Below, one piece after another: positions 49,807 to 61,082 of a stretch of 64,000 bases of DNA. Numbering within the stretch: the stretch's first letter is position 1; each line of letters begins with the position of its first letter. A model generated the notes under the pieces. It was not told the origin of the DNA. It saw nothing but the letters and a program-made list of their open reading frames with translations, and searched no databases. This DNA is from Coriobacteriaceae bacterium. Its GTDB lineage: Bacteria > Actinomycetota > Coriobacteriia > Coriobacteriales > Coriobacteriaceae. The position numbers were made by a program, and so were the translations under genes. The stretch is from contig CP107217.1 of NCBI GenBank assembly GCA_025757745.1, positions 248,001 through 312,000 of the forward strand. Direction: 5' to 3'.

Positions 49807-49921
49807 GAGAGTGGATTTCCGGACGCACGAGAGAGGATTTTCGGACGCACAACCCATGAGAGTGGATAATCTCCCACTTTTGGTCAAGATACAGGCAAAA
49901 AGTGGGAGATTATCCACTCTC
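49807..49921. repeat. Tandem 22-bp repeats running into a perfect 24-bp inverted repeat
   Basis: GAGAGTGGATTTCCGGACGC plus AC (49807-49828) is repeated head-to-tail at 49829-49850 with two changes. A third GAGAGTGGAT begins at 49858 and forms the left arm of a perfect 24-bp inverted repeat (49858-49881 with 49898-49921, loop 16 bases). The arms end GAGAGTGGAT on both outer sides. This looks like an element that propagates rather than a simple terminator. Confidence 0.65.
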
Positions 49922-50319
49922 GATGCAGGCTGCGACTTTTCCGTCCGAGGGGCCATCTCGCCCCTTGGCAGTCACCTAAGGTAAACCTTTACCGCCCACC
50001 TATATTTGTCGAAATATGGCTTGGCGGCGGGGTACAATAAGCCCACATGCGGATTTCCGTTGCGGGCGCTTCCCATCGCCGGGGCGTGCCCGGGAGCATC
50101 CGGCATGCGGCCTTTGCGGCGCTCGGTCATGTGCAAGACGGGCGGTCGGGTCTGTGGGGCGCATCAGTTGCCCCTCGCCTCGGCATGTCTTCTCTCCACG
50201 CCACGTACCTGCTGCTGAGCCTGCCTGCCAGATGATTGGAAGCAACAGCGTAAATCCCATCACGCCAATATCCCGGCAATCGCCGGGGCCTGTATACCTA
50301 TATGAGAGGAGAGGGGTAT
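49922..50319 (+). promoter_or_regulatory. Long upstream region of the pyruvate:ferredoxin oxidoreductase gene
   Basis: No gene is seen. A possible -10 TACAAT lies at about 50033, which would give a GC-rich leader of some 280 bases with several short stems. No known riboswitch or small RNA could be recognised. GAGGAGAGGGG before 50320 is the ribosome site. Confidence 0.35.
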
Positions 50320-53859
<3,540 letters not shown>

Positions 53860-53869
53860 GTCTCCCACC

Positions 53870-53994
53870 GCAGGATCTGAGGGCTGACCTTCGCGGACGT
53901 CCTCGGACATGAAAGAACCCCCGCTGCGCACTACGTGCGGCGGGGGTTCTTTCGTCCTGCGGAGTGTCCGCGAAGGTCAGCCCTCAGATCCTGC
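53870..53994. terminator. Strong terminator nested inside a 29-bp perfect inverted repeat
   Basis: The inner stem, GAAAGAACCCCCGC (53911-53924) with GCGGGGGTTCTTTC (53940-53953), is a classic bidirectional terminator between convergent genes. Outside it, 53870-53898 and 53966-53994 are perfectly inverted over 29 bp (starting GCAGGATCTGAGGGCTGACC). Extra long outer arms are not needed for termination and may be a trace of a duplicated and inverted segment. Confidence 0.85.
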
Positions 53995-54061
53995 TACGAC
54001 TACGTCCTCGGATTGTGGGGCTGAATGAAGGACGTGGCTGTGGGGGTGCCTTGTCCCGGTC

Positions 54062-54285
54062 GCTGTTTCGCGGCGTGGCCGCGAAACCACGCGCCACTTT
54101 GGGCATGGAGGGCTAGCTGATTGTGGCCTTCTGCTGCCCCAGTGCTGTTTCGCGCTTTGCGCGAAACATCGCAGCACTTTGGGCATAGTGGGGGAGTTGG
54201 TTGTCGCTGCCTTCTATCCCCTTGCTGTTTCGCGCCTTTGGCGCGAAAGGCGCAGTACTTTGGGCGTGGGGGCTGGCTTGCGGAC
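54062..54285. repeat. Three tandem imperfect repeats (about 81 bp), each with a hairpin
   Basis: Units begin at 54062, 54144 and 54224 with GCTGTTTCGCG. Each has a stem TTTCGCG/CGCGAAA with a variable loop (GCGTGGC, CTTTG, CCTTTGG), then a CACTTTGGGCATGG-like block. The loops differ while the stems are kept, suggesting selection on structure or a mobile repeat family. No coding frame spans the array. Confidence 0.65.
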
Positions 54286-54294
54286 TCAGATGAC

Positions 54295-55656
54295 CTAGAG
54301 AGATATGGGTGCAAACGAGAAATCGTTGTTGGGGTCGTCCTTTTCCATAAACTCATCGAGACAGAATGTCATATAGATTGGAACGTACAGGATCTTGCCC
54401 TCTTTGCAAAGGTTTTCGTGGCTCAGCACAACGGCCTCGGGAATTTTGTACTCGCCCACACTCATCAAACGGTCGAGGGCTGCATGTGCTCGAACTTTCT
54501 TGCCCGATTTGACCTCGATCGGGATAACGTGTCCGTGGGCGCCTTCGACCACAAAGTCAACTTCACCGACTTCGCGTGTCTGGTAGTACCACGCATCCGC
54601 CCCGAGAGCAACAAGCTCCTGCGCGACCACGTTCTCATAGAGACCGCCGAGGTTGGGGGTTTTCATATCTAGATATACAGCGCGTGCCGTGCTGCCGGGA
54701 TACCGCGATGCGAGCATACCCGTATCGGACTCGTAAAGTTTAAAGGCCGTCGCTTTCTCCGTCCTCTTGAGAGGACTTCGTGCCTCCGTCACCTGGGGGA
54801 CCATCAATCCAACGCCCGCGTTCACCAGCCATAGGAAATCCTGCTCGTATTTTTGAAGGCGAGCCCCCTCGCCCAGGGATGAAACAACAAAGCGATGGGA
54901 CTCCGCCTCAAGCTGAACGGGAATTTGTTCGAAAATCGCGCGAACGTTAAACGCTCGAGTCGATGCATATTTAGAGATATCACTTTTGTACTGATCGACC
55001 AGCTGAATTTGAAGCTCACGCGTCCTCACGAGTGAATAACCCGAATCGATATAGTTCTGTACGACCTCCGGCATGCCGCCGCAAACGATATAAGCTCTAA
55101 AGTTTTTGAGCATCGCCTCATGAATATAGTTTTCGACGGAACGCCTCTCGACAAGGCAGCTGCGGATGTCTGCAAGCACATTCTCGCTGATGCTGTTTGC
55201 CCAACAAAACTCTTCAAAATCCATTGGCCGCATAACAATGTGCTCGACATACCCCACCGGGAAAGAAGAGATCCCCTTAAACTCAGTCCCAAGCATAGAC
55301 CCCGAGAAGACATAGCTAAAGCGCCCGTCCTCGACCAATGCCTTCATGAGCGTGACGATCTGCGGATGCTCCTGTATTTCATCGACAAAGATAAGCGTAT
55401 CTCCCTCAACAAGCGGTGCATCCGCAAGAAGGGCCACGCGGTTGATAAAGTCAACGGCGTTCTTAGCGCCAATGAGCACATCTCTTGCCTCGGCATCGAG
55501 CAGCAAATTGGCCTCAAAATACGACGCGTAGTTGTCTTTACCAAACGCGCGAATTGCATAGCTCTTGCCAATCTGACGCGCACCAGTAACAAGCAACGCT
55601 TTATTGGAGTTGTTCTTCCAGCTCAAAAGCCTGTCAGTGACCTTACGGCGTAGCAT
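54295..55656 (-). CDS. AAA ATPase with DUF4143 C-terminal domain
   Basis: A 453-residue protein of the AAA_14/DUF4143 family. The ATPase part has Walker A GARQIGKS (25-32), Walker B LIFVDEIQEHP and sensor YVFSGSMLG. The C-terminal DUF4143 domain resembles a PD-(D/E)XK nuclease fold, with EVDFVVE and IPIEVKSGKK. These proteins are widespread in gut bacteria, often in multiple copies; their role is unknown, with links to mobile DNA suspected. It is preceded by three 34-bp direct repeats. The ATG at 55656 follows GAGGGG; a 16-codon longer start inside the repeats is possible. GC content is lower than its neighbours. Confidence 0.85.
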   Translation of the reverse strand: MLRRKVTDRLLSWKNNSNKALLVTGARQIGKSYAIRAFGKDNYASYFEANLLLDAEARDVLIGAKNAVDFINRVALLADAPLVEGDTLIFVDEIQEHPQIVTLMKALVEDGRFSYVFSGSMLGTEFKGISSFPVGYVEHIVMRPMDFEEFCWANSISENVLADIRSCLVERRSVENYIHEAMLKNFRAYIVCGGMPEVVQNYIDSGYSLVRTRELQIQLVDQYKSDISKYASTRAFNVRAIFEQIPVQLEAESHRFVVSSLGEGARLQKYEQDFLWLVNAGVGLMVPQVTEARSPLKRTEKATAFKLYESDTGMLASRYPGSTARAVYLDMKTPNLGGLYENVVAQELVALGADAWYYQTREVGEVDFVVEGAHGHVIPIEVKSGKKVRAHAALDRLMSVGEYKIPEAVVLSHENLCKEGKILYVPIYMTFCLDEFMEKDDPNNDFSFAPISL

Positions 55657-55670
55657 AAAACCCCTCAATG

Positions 55671-55756
55671 ACAAAAATTGGCAAATAGATTTGCCCCTAA
55701 TCATACAAAAATTGGCAGATAGGAATGACCCAAATCATACAAAAATTGGCAGATAG
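55671..55756. repeat. Three direct repeats with exact 34-bp period upstream of the DUF4143 ATPase
   Basis: ACAAAAATTGGCARATAG starts at 55671, 55705 and 55739. The spacers are also related, with CCC and AATCAT at fixed positions. Read with the gene (minus strand), each unit gives CTATYTGCCAATTTTTGT, and two copies continue ATGAT, opening short frames (MIWVIPICQFLYD stop; MIRGKSICQFL in frame with the ATPase). Exact spacing near three helical turns suits a protein-binding iteron or autoregulatory site. Confidence 0.7.
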
Positions 55757-56315
55757 CAAAGATTCGCTTAGGTCCCAGAGCCATCGAGCCGGCGCGGTGC
55801 CATGCAAAAAGACTGGGGACGCCGCTGGTGTTCTCGATTGCCTGGGCGCGCAGGAGCGAGAGGGCGTCAACGGCGTTCATGCAGTATCCGACGGTAAAGT
55901 TCCATACTGCGAACTCACAATCGATTGCCGCAAAGTGAAGCGCGTTCGGCTATCCCTTTTGTTGGATGAAAAGCCCCGTGTTATTGCAGGGGTGCATACT
56001 TGTCTTGCAAGTGCATAGAATCTCGTATAGTGCGAGTAAATAATTGCAGTGTCGGTTATGTGTTTAGCAAAGATATAGTTTGCATAATCCAGCCTAATCT
56101 CGGCTCTAATTAAATAAAGTCGCATGTAGATGAAGTAAACATGTGTGAGCTGGGGTTCTGTACGCTGAGCGGATAAAAACGACCGTTCACCGTTCAACTG
56201 TTTTCAAAATGAATAAAATGAGCGATAAAGAGAATATAAACCTTAATAAACTCGCGTATCGCACGGGCGCGGGTTATTAATGGGTTGTAGACCTTTTACA
56301 GAAAGGATTCCAGCA
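55757..56315. other. Gene-free interval before the first carbamate kinase gene
   Basis: Left part (55757-55990): GC-rich, with one minus-strand frame of about 70 codons (containing FAVWNFTVGYCMNAVDALSL) that has no ribosome site and runs into the 34-bp repeats. It may be a gene fragment of unknown family. Right part (55990-56300): AT-rich promoter-like DNA including near-inverted TGCATACTTG and CAAGTGCATA at about 56000-56025. AAAGGA before 56316 is the ribosome site. Confidence 0.35.
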
Positions 56316-57278
56316 ATGTCTAAGCCTCTTGGCAAGCCCGATCGTATTGTCGTCGCCCTTGGCGGCAACGCCCTCGGCAAAAACCCCGTCGAGCAGATCG
56401 AGGCCGTGAGCAACACCGCCCACGCTCTCCTTGGTCTTATCGAGCAGGGTAACGAGATCATCATCACCCACGGCAACGGCCCGCAGGTCGGCATGATCCA
56501 GAACGCCTTCGCCGCCGCCCACGACGCCATCGGCACCCCCGAGATGCCGCTGCCCGAGTGCGGCGCCATGTCCCAGGGCTACATCGGCTACCACCTGCAG
56601 CAGGGCATCGGCCGCGAGATGCACAAGCGCTACAAGCGCTGGCACGCCGCCACCGTCGTCACCCAGATCGAGTGCGACCCCGACGACCCCGCGTTCAAGA
56701 ACCCGACCAAGCCGATCGGCCCCTTCTACACCGAGGAGCAGGCCAAGGAGTTCATGGCCGAGGACCCCTCCAAGGTCTTCGTCGAGGATTCCGGCCGCGG
56801 CTGGCGTCGCGTCGTCGCCTCCCCCGATCCCAAGAAGATCGTCGAGGCCGACTCCATCCTCAACCTGCTCGACAACGAGTTCATCGTCATCGCCTGCGGT
56901 GGCGGCGGCATCCCCGTCGTCCGCGACTACGAGAACAAGGGCTGCTACAAGGGCGTTCCCGCCGTCATCGACAAGGACCTGGGCGGCGAGTTGCTGGCCG
57001 AGGACTGCGACGCCGACGTTCTGTTCCTGCTGACCGCCGTTGAGCATGTTGCCATCAACTTTGGCAAGCCCAACCAGGAGGAGCTCGAGGACCTCACCGC
57101 CGACGAGGCCGAGCGTCTGGCCGACGAGGGTCAGTTCGGCAAGGGTTCCATGGAGCCCAAGGTCCGCGCCGCCATCAAGTTCGCCCGTTCCCGCAAGGGC
57201 CGCACCTGCATCATCGGCGCCCTGGACAAGGCCGCCGAGACCATGGCCGGCCTCTCCGGTACCCGCATCCACGAGTAG
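56316..57278 (+). CDS. arcC: Carbamate kinase (copy 1)
   Basis: A 320-residue enzyme that makes ATP, CO2 and ammonia from carbamoyl phosphate, the energy-yielding last step of the arginine deiminase pathway. Conserved blocks are RIVVALGGNALGKNP, ITHGNGPQVGMIQNAFAAAH, the FIVIACGGGGIPVV loop and the C-terminal GSMEPKVRAAIKFARS. It is followed by a strong terminator, so it is a single-gene unit. The DNA is nearly identical to the copy beginning at 63445, with only about half a dozen third-position or near-silent changes over the first 520 bases. That implies very recent duplication or gene conversion. Confidence 0.96.
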   Translation: MSKPLGKPDRIVVALGGNALGKNPVEQIEAVSNTAHALLGLIEQGNEIIITHGNGPQVGMIQNAFAAAHDAIGTPEMPLPECGAMSQGYIGYHLQQGIGREMHKRYKRWHAATVVTQIECDPDDPAFKNPTKPIGPFYTEEQAKEFMAEDPSKVFVEDSGRGWRRVVASPDPKKIVEADSILNLLDNEFIVIACGGGGIPVVRDYENKGCYKGVPAVIDKDLGGELLAEDCDADVLFLLTAVEHVAINFGKPNQEELEDLTADEAERLADEGQFGKGSMEPKVRAAIKFARSRKGRTCIIGALDKAAETMAGLSGTRIHE

Positions 57279-57300
57279 TCCCTACTCCGTTGCATCTCTC

Positions 57301-57376
57301 GTGGGCGCCAGGCAAAGCGCCCACAGACTAGCCTCTCTTCACGAGCCCCGCAGTCCGCTCCGACTGCGGGGCTTTT
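57301..57376 (+). terminator. Hairpin and terminator after arcC copy 1
   Basis: A perfect stem GTGGGCGC/GCGCCCAC (57301-57324) is followed by GCCCCGCAGTC-cgctcc-GACTGCGGGGC (57345-57372) and TTTT, a textbook terminator. Confidence 0.85.
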
Positions 57377-57423
57377 GCTGTTGAGTTGTGAGCATATGGG
57401 GAGGTAAACAAGATCAAATTTGA

Positions 57424-58074
57424 TTAGACGCTCAAATCATGAGACGCCTGAAACCAGACGATGACTCCCAGAATCCTAATTCGGCGTTTGTCCAGCACGA
57501 TATCCGGTTCCGACGTGCGATATGAGTAGGATGACAGCATCACTGTGTTCGTTCCGGTGCTATAACGACGTATGACGATTCTTGAATTATCGGCCAAAGC
57601 GAGGACGGAGCATCCGTTCCAGGGTTTCAGGTTTGGATCCACGAGGAGAAGGGATCCAATCGGGTAGCATTTGGACATGGCGGACGTGTCCATTTGAACA
57701 AAGAAGCACCCGCGATGTTTCTTGAATACGGATGAGGGAAGCGCGGTTATTCCGGTTTGTTTAAGTCCCGTTCTGCCTCCATTCTTCAAGATTTTAAATA
57801 CATCGCAAAGGGAATCAGTAGTGACTTCTTTGGATTCCCCCTTCCGCCCCTCGTGGTCGAGCTTTGCGGCAAGCCCTGCGGTTTCAGATGTGAGGTCGTC
57901 GAGCTGCAGGTTAAATTTCGATACTATCTTGAGCAACGTTGAGCGGCGGATTGTATAGCGGTCCTTTTCCCAGCGGCATACCGTTTCTTTGGAGACGCCG
58001 ATGAGTGCCGCGAACTCCTCCTGCGTTAGCTGGTCGCGCTTGCGAAGCGCCTTTATGTTTTGACCCGTTCCCAT
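57424..58074 (-). CDS. XRE-family regulator with S24 (LexA-like) domain lacking the catalytic pair
   Basis: A 216-residue protein. The N-terminal Cro/C1 helix-turn-helix spans about 1-58 (NIKALRKRDQLTQEEFAALI, VSKETVCRWEK). The C-terminal half has the S24 fold (TSAMSKCYPIGSLLLVDP, CSVLALADNSRIVIRRY). In cleaving members the first block reads G-D-S-M and the second V-K-R; here Ala replaces the Ser and Arg the Lys, so self-cleavage looks impossible. The ATG follows the arginine deiminase stop by one base with no ribosome site of its own, so it is translationally coupled. It probably regulates the arginine genes. Confidence 0.82.
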   Translation of the reverse strand: MGTGQNIKALRKRDQLTQEEFAALIGVSKETVCRWEKDRYTIRRSTLLKIVSKFNLQLDDLTSETAGLAAKLDHEGRKGESKEVTTDSLCDVFKILKNGGRTGLKQTGITALPSSVFKKHRGCFFVQMDTSAMSKCYPIGSLLLVDPNLKPWNGCSVLALADNSRIVIRRYSTGTNTVMLSSYSYRTSEPDIVLDKRRIRILGVIVWFQASHDLSV

Positions 58075-58075
58075 G

Positions 58076-59326
58076 TTATGAAGTGCGGACGAGGGGGAGG
58101 CAGAGGCAGTTGGGGCCGCCAAAGCCGTTTGTCAGCTCAAAGATAGAGATGGGAATAAGGTCAATACCGGCCTGCTCCAGCGCTTTGTTGGTTTCGGCGT
58201 TTTCTTCGTATACGCAGACCTTGCCTGGCTCCAAACAAAGGGTGCTTGTGGCATTGTTGGTCCTTTCGACCTCTGCTGCTCCGGGATTTGAGCCACCGCA
58301 AAGGATAAACTGCAACGAACTTGAACCTAGGGCTAATCGCAACGCTTCTTTCAGTCCGCCTGCGACATGACACGCACGGGTTGTCCCTTCCGATCTGCCC
58401 CGCGTAATGCGGTAGACTCGCGCTTGGTCGAGAAGCTCCCGAGCAACGAGGAATGTCTCGTAGTCAACGCGAGTGAAATATGTGTCGAGATGAATGCAGA
58501 GGTCATCGTAGGGGACCTGAATGGCCCATACGGACTCAATAGTCGAGTTCTCATCCCACAGCAAGTTATTTGCTAAAGTGTCTATCGCCGCCGGCTCGGT
58601 TCGTTGCGAGATTCCAACGGCTATGTTTTCGCTGTTGAGGTTGTGCAGGTCGCCGCCTTCAATGTGGTAAGTCGATTCATGCTTGAAGAACTGAGGGGTC
58701 TCGCGGAAATCTGGGTGATAGGTAAAAATCGTTTTGTAGGCGATAACCTCACGGTTGCGCTCTGGCCAGTACATGTGGTTGAGCGTAACGCCTTCGCCGA
58801 TGACGCTCGCCGGATCGCGTGTGAACCACATGGTGTTAAGGGGGCTTACGAGAAGATCGTCAGGTGAGTATGCGTCTGCCGTCAGTTTCGTGAGGCTGAA
58901 CACCTCTTTATCTGTGTTGAAGACCTGGGAGTAGCGGATGCCGTTGACTGCTGCTTGAGCAAGGGCGCGGGAGCCTTCGATGCGCTCGAGATACTCGCGA
59001 ATGGCAGACTCGAGCTCAATGCCCCGCGCGCCGCATTCTGAAATGTAGCTATCGATAAAAGAGCGACGCGCTTGCTCTGTCGCATCAAGGGCTTCGGTAA
59101 GAAGGTTTTCAAGATAGAGAATCTCTACCCCTTCGTGCTCGAGCATCGCCGAGTAAGCATGATGCTCCCTAAGGGCTTTATCAAGATCGAATGAGCTGCT
59201 AGACGGACGCAACGTAAAGACCCGATTGAACTGCCCGTCGGGGTAGTTGCGCGTTTCGGGGCCGGGACAGTGCAGAAGCACCTTTTTTAGCTTTCCTATT
59301 TCATTTTGAACATGCAATGCGGACAT
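58076..59326 (-). CDS. arcA: Arginine deiminase, divergent copy
   Basis: A 416-residue guanidino-hydrolase converting arginine to citrulline and ammonia. Expected catalytic residues are present: Asp in WFTRDP, Glu/His in YHIEGGD, His in CIHLDTYFTRVD and Cys in GGPNCLCLPL. It differs widely from the second copy at 61083 and from classical ArcA at the end (NCLCLPL instead of RCMTMPF), so a shifted substrate preference or regulation is possible. It forms a two-gene unit with the XRE/S24 regulator and diverges from the YfcC carrier. Start after AGCGAGG. Confidence 0.9.
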   Translation of the reverse strand: MSALHVQNEIGKLKKVLLHCPGPETRNYPDGQFNRVFTLRPSSSSFDLDKALREHHAYSAMLEHEGVEILYLENLLTEALDATEQARRSFIDSYISECGARGIELESAIREYLERIEGSRALAQAAVNGIRYSQVFNTDKEVFSLTKLTADAYSPDDLLVSPLNTMWFTRDPASVIGEGVTLNHMYWPERNREVIAYKTIFTYHPDFRETPQFFKHESTYHIEGGDLHNLNSENIAVGISQRTEPAAIDTLANNLLWDENSTIESVWAIQVPYDDLCIHLDTYFTRVDYETFLVARELLDQARVYRITRGRSEGTTRACHVAGGLKEALRLALGSSSLQFILCGGSNPGAAEVERTNNATSTLCLEPGKVCVYEENAETNKALEQAGIDLIPISIFELTNGFGGPNCLCLPLVRTS

Positions 59327-59393
59327 GTGACCTCGCTTTGGCGGTGAGTATTAATTGCTTCCATAGTGGCACATTACGAGTTTGATTCAATTT

Positions 59394-59509
59394 ACATCAT
59401 ATCTGACACAGGTGAATGGCACGAACCGGCTTAGTAATTGATGTTAAACATCAATTTAGAAAGCAAATTGACAAATTACATCAATCTGAAATCCGTTTAC
59501 GGGTTGATG
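59394..59509. promoter_or_regulatory. Operator cluster between divergent arginine genes
   Basis: AATTGATGTT-a-AACATCAATT (59436-59456) is a perfect 10-1-10 palindrome. Its half site ACATCAA recurs at 59478 and, imperfectly, at 59394, with an inverted TTGATG at 59504. TTGACA at 59468-59473 may be a -35 of the carrier operon. The cluster lies between arcA copy and carrier, where a shared regulator such as the XRE/S24 protein would act. Spacing rules out a standard FNR box. Confidence 0.65.
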
Positions 59510-59603
59510 CGCTTCGTTGGCGGGCGAAGAGACGGAAGGGTGTTTTGCGCGATGACACAATGGCTTTGCCGGCAACGAAAAACCCCTGAATTAAGGAGGA
59601 GAG

Positions 59604-61040
59604 ATGGCAGAGACAGAAAAGAAGCGCACTCCTCGAGTCCCGCACGTGTACACCATCATTCTCGTCTTGATGGCCGTATTTGCCGTTCTGACCTGGGTCG
59701 TGCCTTCGGGTTCGTTTGAGCGCCAGGAGGTTAACGGTCGCGAGGTAACGGTCTCGGGCACCTATGCGCCTGTCGATAAGGTCTATACGGACGAGGACGG
59801 CAACGAGGTCGATCTTCGCCAAGGCGTCTTCGAAGTACTTGAGGCTCCTGCGATCGGTATCCAGCAAGCGGTCGAGGTCGTTGCGTTCATTTTGATCGTG
59901 GGAGGTTCCTTCCAGGTCATCACGGCGACCGGAGCCATCACGAGCGGCGTTGCTCGAGTGGTGAAGAAGTTCAAGAGCAAGGACGTCCTCATCATCCCGA
60001 TTCTAATGGTGCTCTTTGCCTTGGGTGGCAGCACCTTTGGTATGGCAGAGGAAACGCTTCCGTTCTTTGCGATTCTTATGCCGATCATGATGGCCATGGG
60101 CTTCGACTCAATTACGGCGTTCATGACGGTGTTTGTGGGCGCCCGTATCGGATACATCGCATCTACCGTCAATCCGTTTAACGTTCTGATTTCTCAGGGC
60201 ATCCTCGGCATCCAGGGCAACCCTCAGCTTTGGCTGCGTACTATCGCCCTTGTCGTGCTTACTGCGGTTGGCGTCGCATGGGTTGTAATGTATGCCCTCA
60301 AGGTTAAGAAAAACCCCGAAGCATCCCCCGCTTTCCACGATGATATCGAGAAGCGAAAAGAGTTTGGCGCGGACGAGAATCTCCTCGATAGCGAGTTCAC
60401 CGCTAGGCAAAAAGCCGTCATGGTTATTTTCGTGCTTGGACTTGGCGCTATCATTTGGGGCCTGGTAGCCCAGGGCTGGTACATGAACGAAATCTCTGCG
60501 ATTTTCTTGGCCATGGCCCTTCTTTCGGGTGTTGTTTCCGGGATGAATGAGAAGGAAATCGCCGGCGAGTTCGTTAAGGGAATTGCAGACTTCGCGTTCT
60601 CTGCCATCGTTGTTGGACTTGCCCGCGGAATCCTCGTAATCGCCAATGACGGCCTCATCATCGATACGATTCTCAATACGCTCGCCACGGCTCTCACTGG
60701 AGTTCCAGCCGTTATCTTTACGAGCATCCTCTATGTCGTTGATAACCTTCTGTCGATCCTCGTTCCGAGCTCCTCGGGCATCGCTGCCCTTACGATTCCC
60801 ATTTTCGGCCCGCTTGTTGAGCTGATGGGCTTAAACCCCGAGGCTGCAGTTACTGGTCTTTCCATGGGCAGCGCGGCCATGTCTCTCATTTCGCCAACAA
60901 GCGCGATGCTCGTTGCCGGTCTTGGCGTCTGTAAGATTCCGCTTGGCCAGTGGTGGAAGGTCGCTTGGAAATTCTTCCTGGTCGTAAGCGTTATCTGCAT
61001 GGCATTCACTGCGGTTTCGGGTCTTATCCCCCTGCCGTAA
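59604..61040 (+). CDS. YfcC-family carrier, predicted arginine/ornithine exchanger
   Basis: A 478-residue, about 12-helix membrane protein of the YfcC family. It shares long blocks with the frl-locus paralogue (PHVYTIILVLMAVFAVLTWV, DLRQGVFEVLEAPAIGIQ, LVPSSSGIAALTIPIFGPL). First gene of the operon carrier-deiminase-OTC-carbamate kinase, the place normally held by the ArcD antiporter, so arginine uptake with ornithine release is the likely job. Start after AAGGAGGAG. Confidence 0.85.
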   Translation: MAETEKKRTPRVPHVYTIILVLMAVFAVLTWVVPSGSFERQEVNGREVTVSGTYAPVDKVYTDEDGNEVDLRQGVFEVLEAPAIGIQQAVEVVAFILIVGGSFQVITATGAITSGVARVVKKFKSKDVLIIPILMVLFALGGSTFGMAEETLPFFAILMPIMMAMGFDSITAFMTVFVGARIGYIASTVNPFNVLISQGILGIQGNPQLWLRTIALVVLTAVGVAWVVMYALKVKKNPEASPAFHDDIEKRKEFGADENLLDSEFTARQKAVMVIFVLGLGAIIWGLVAQGWYMNEISAIFLAMALLSGVVSGMNEKEIAGEFVKGIADFAFSAIVVGLARGILVIANDGLIIDTILNTLATALTGVPAVIFTSILYVVDNLLSILVPSSSGIAALTIPIFGPLVELMGLNPEAAVTGLSMGSAAMSLISPTSAMLVAGLGVCKIPLGQWWKVAWKFFLVVSVICMAFTAVSGLIPLP

Positions 61041-61082
61041 ATGCAAAACCCCACATACAAGTTGTGAGAAAGAAGGATAGAG

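Noticed and set aside
49922..50319. Riboswitch or 6S-like RNA before the pyruvate:ferredoxin oxidoreductase gene
   Set aside because: Several small stems exist, but no conserved consensus could be recognised by eye.
55671..55756. Possible CRISPR array
   Set aside because: Only three repeats, spacers of 16 bases that are partly conserved, and no cas genes nearby.
59436..59456. FNR/ANR box controlling arginine genes
   Set aside because: TTGAT and ATCAA are seven bases apart here; FNR-type sites need four.
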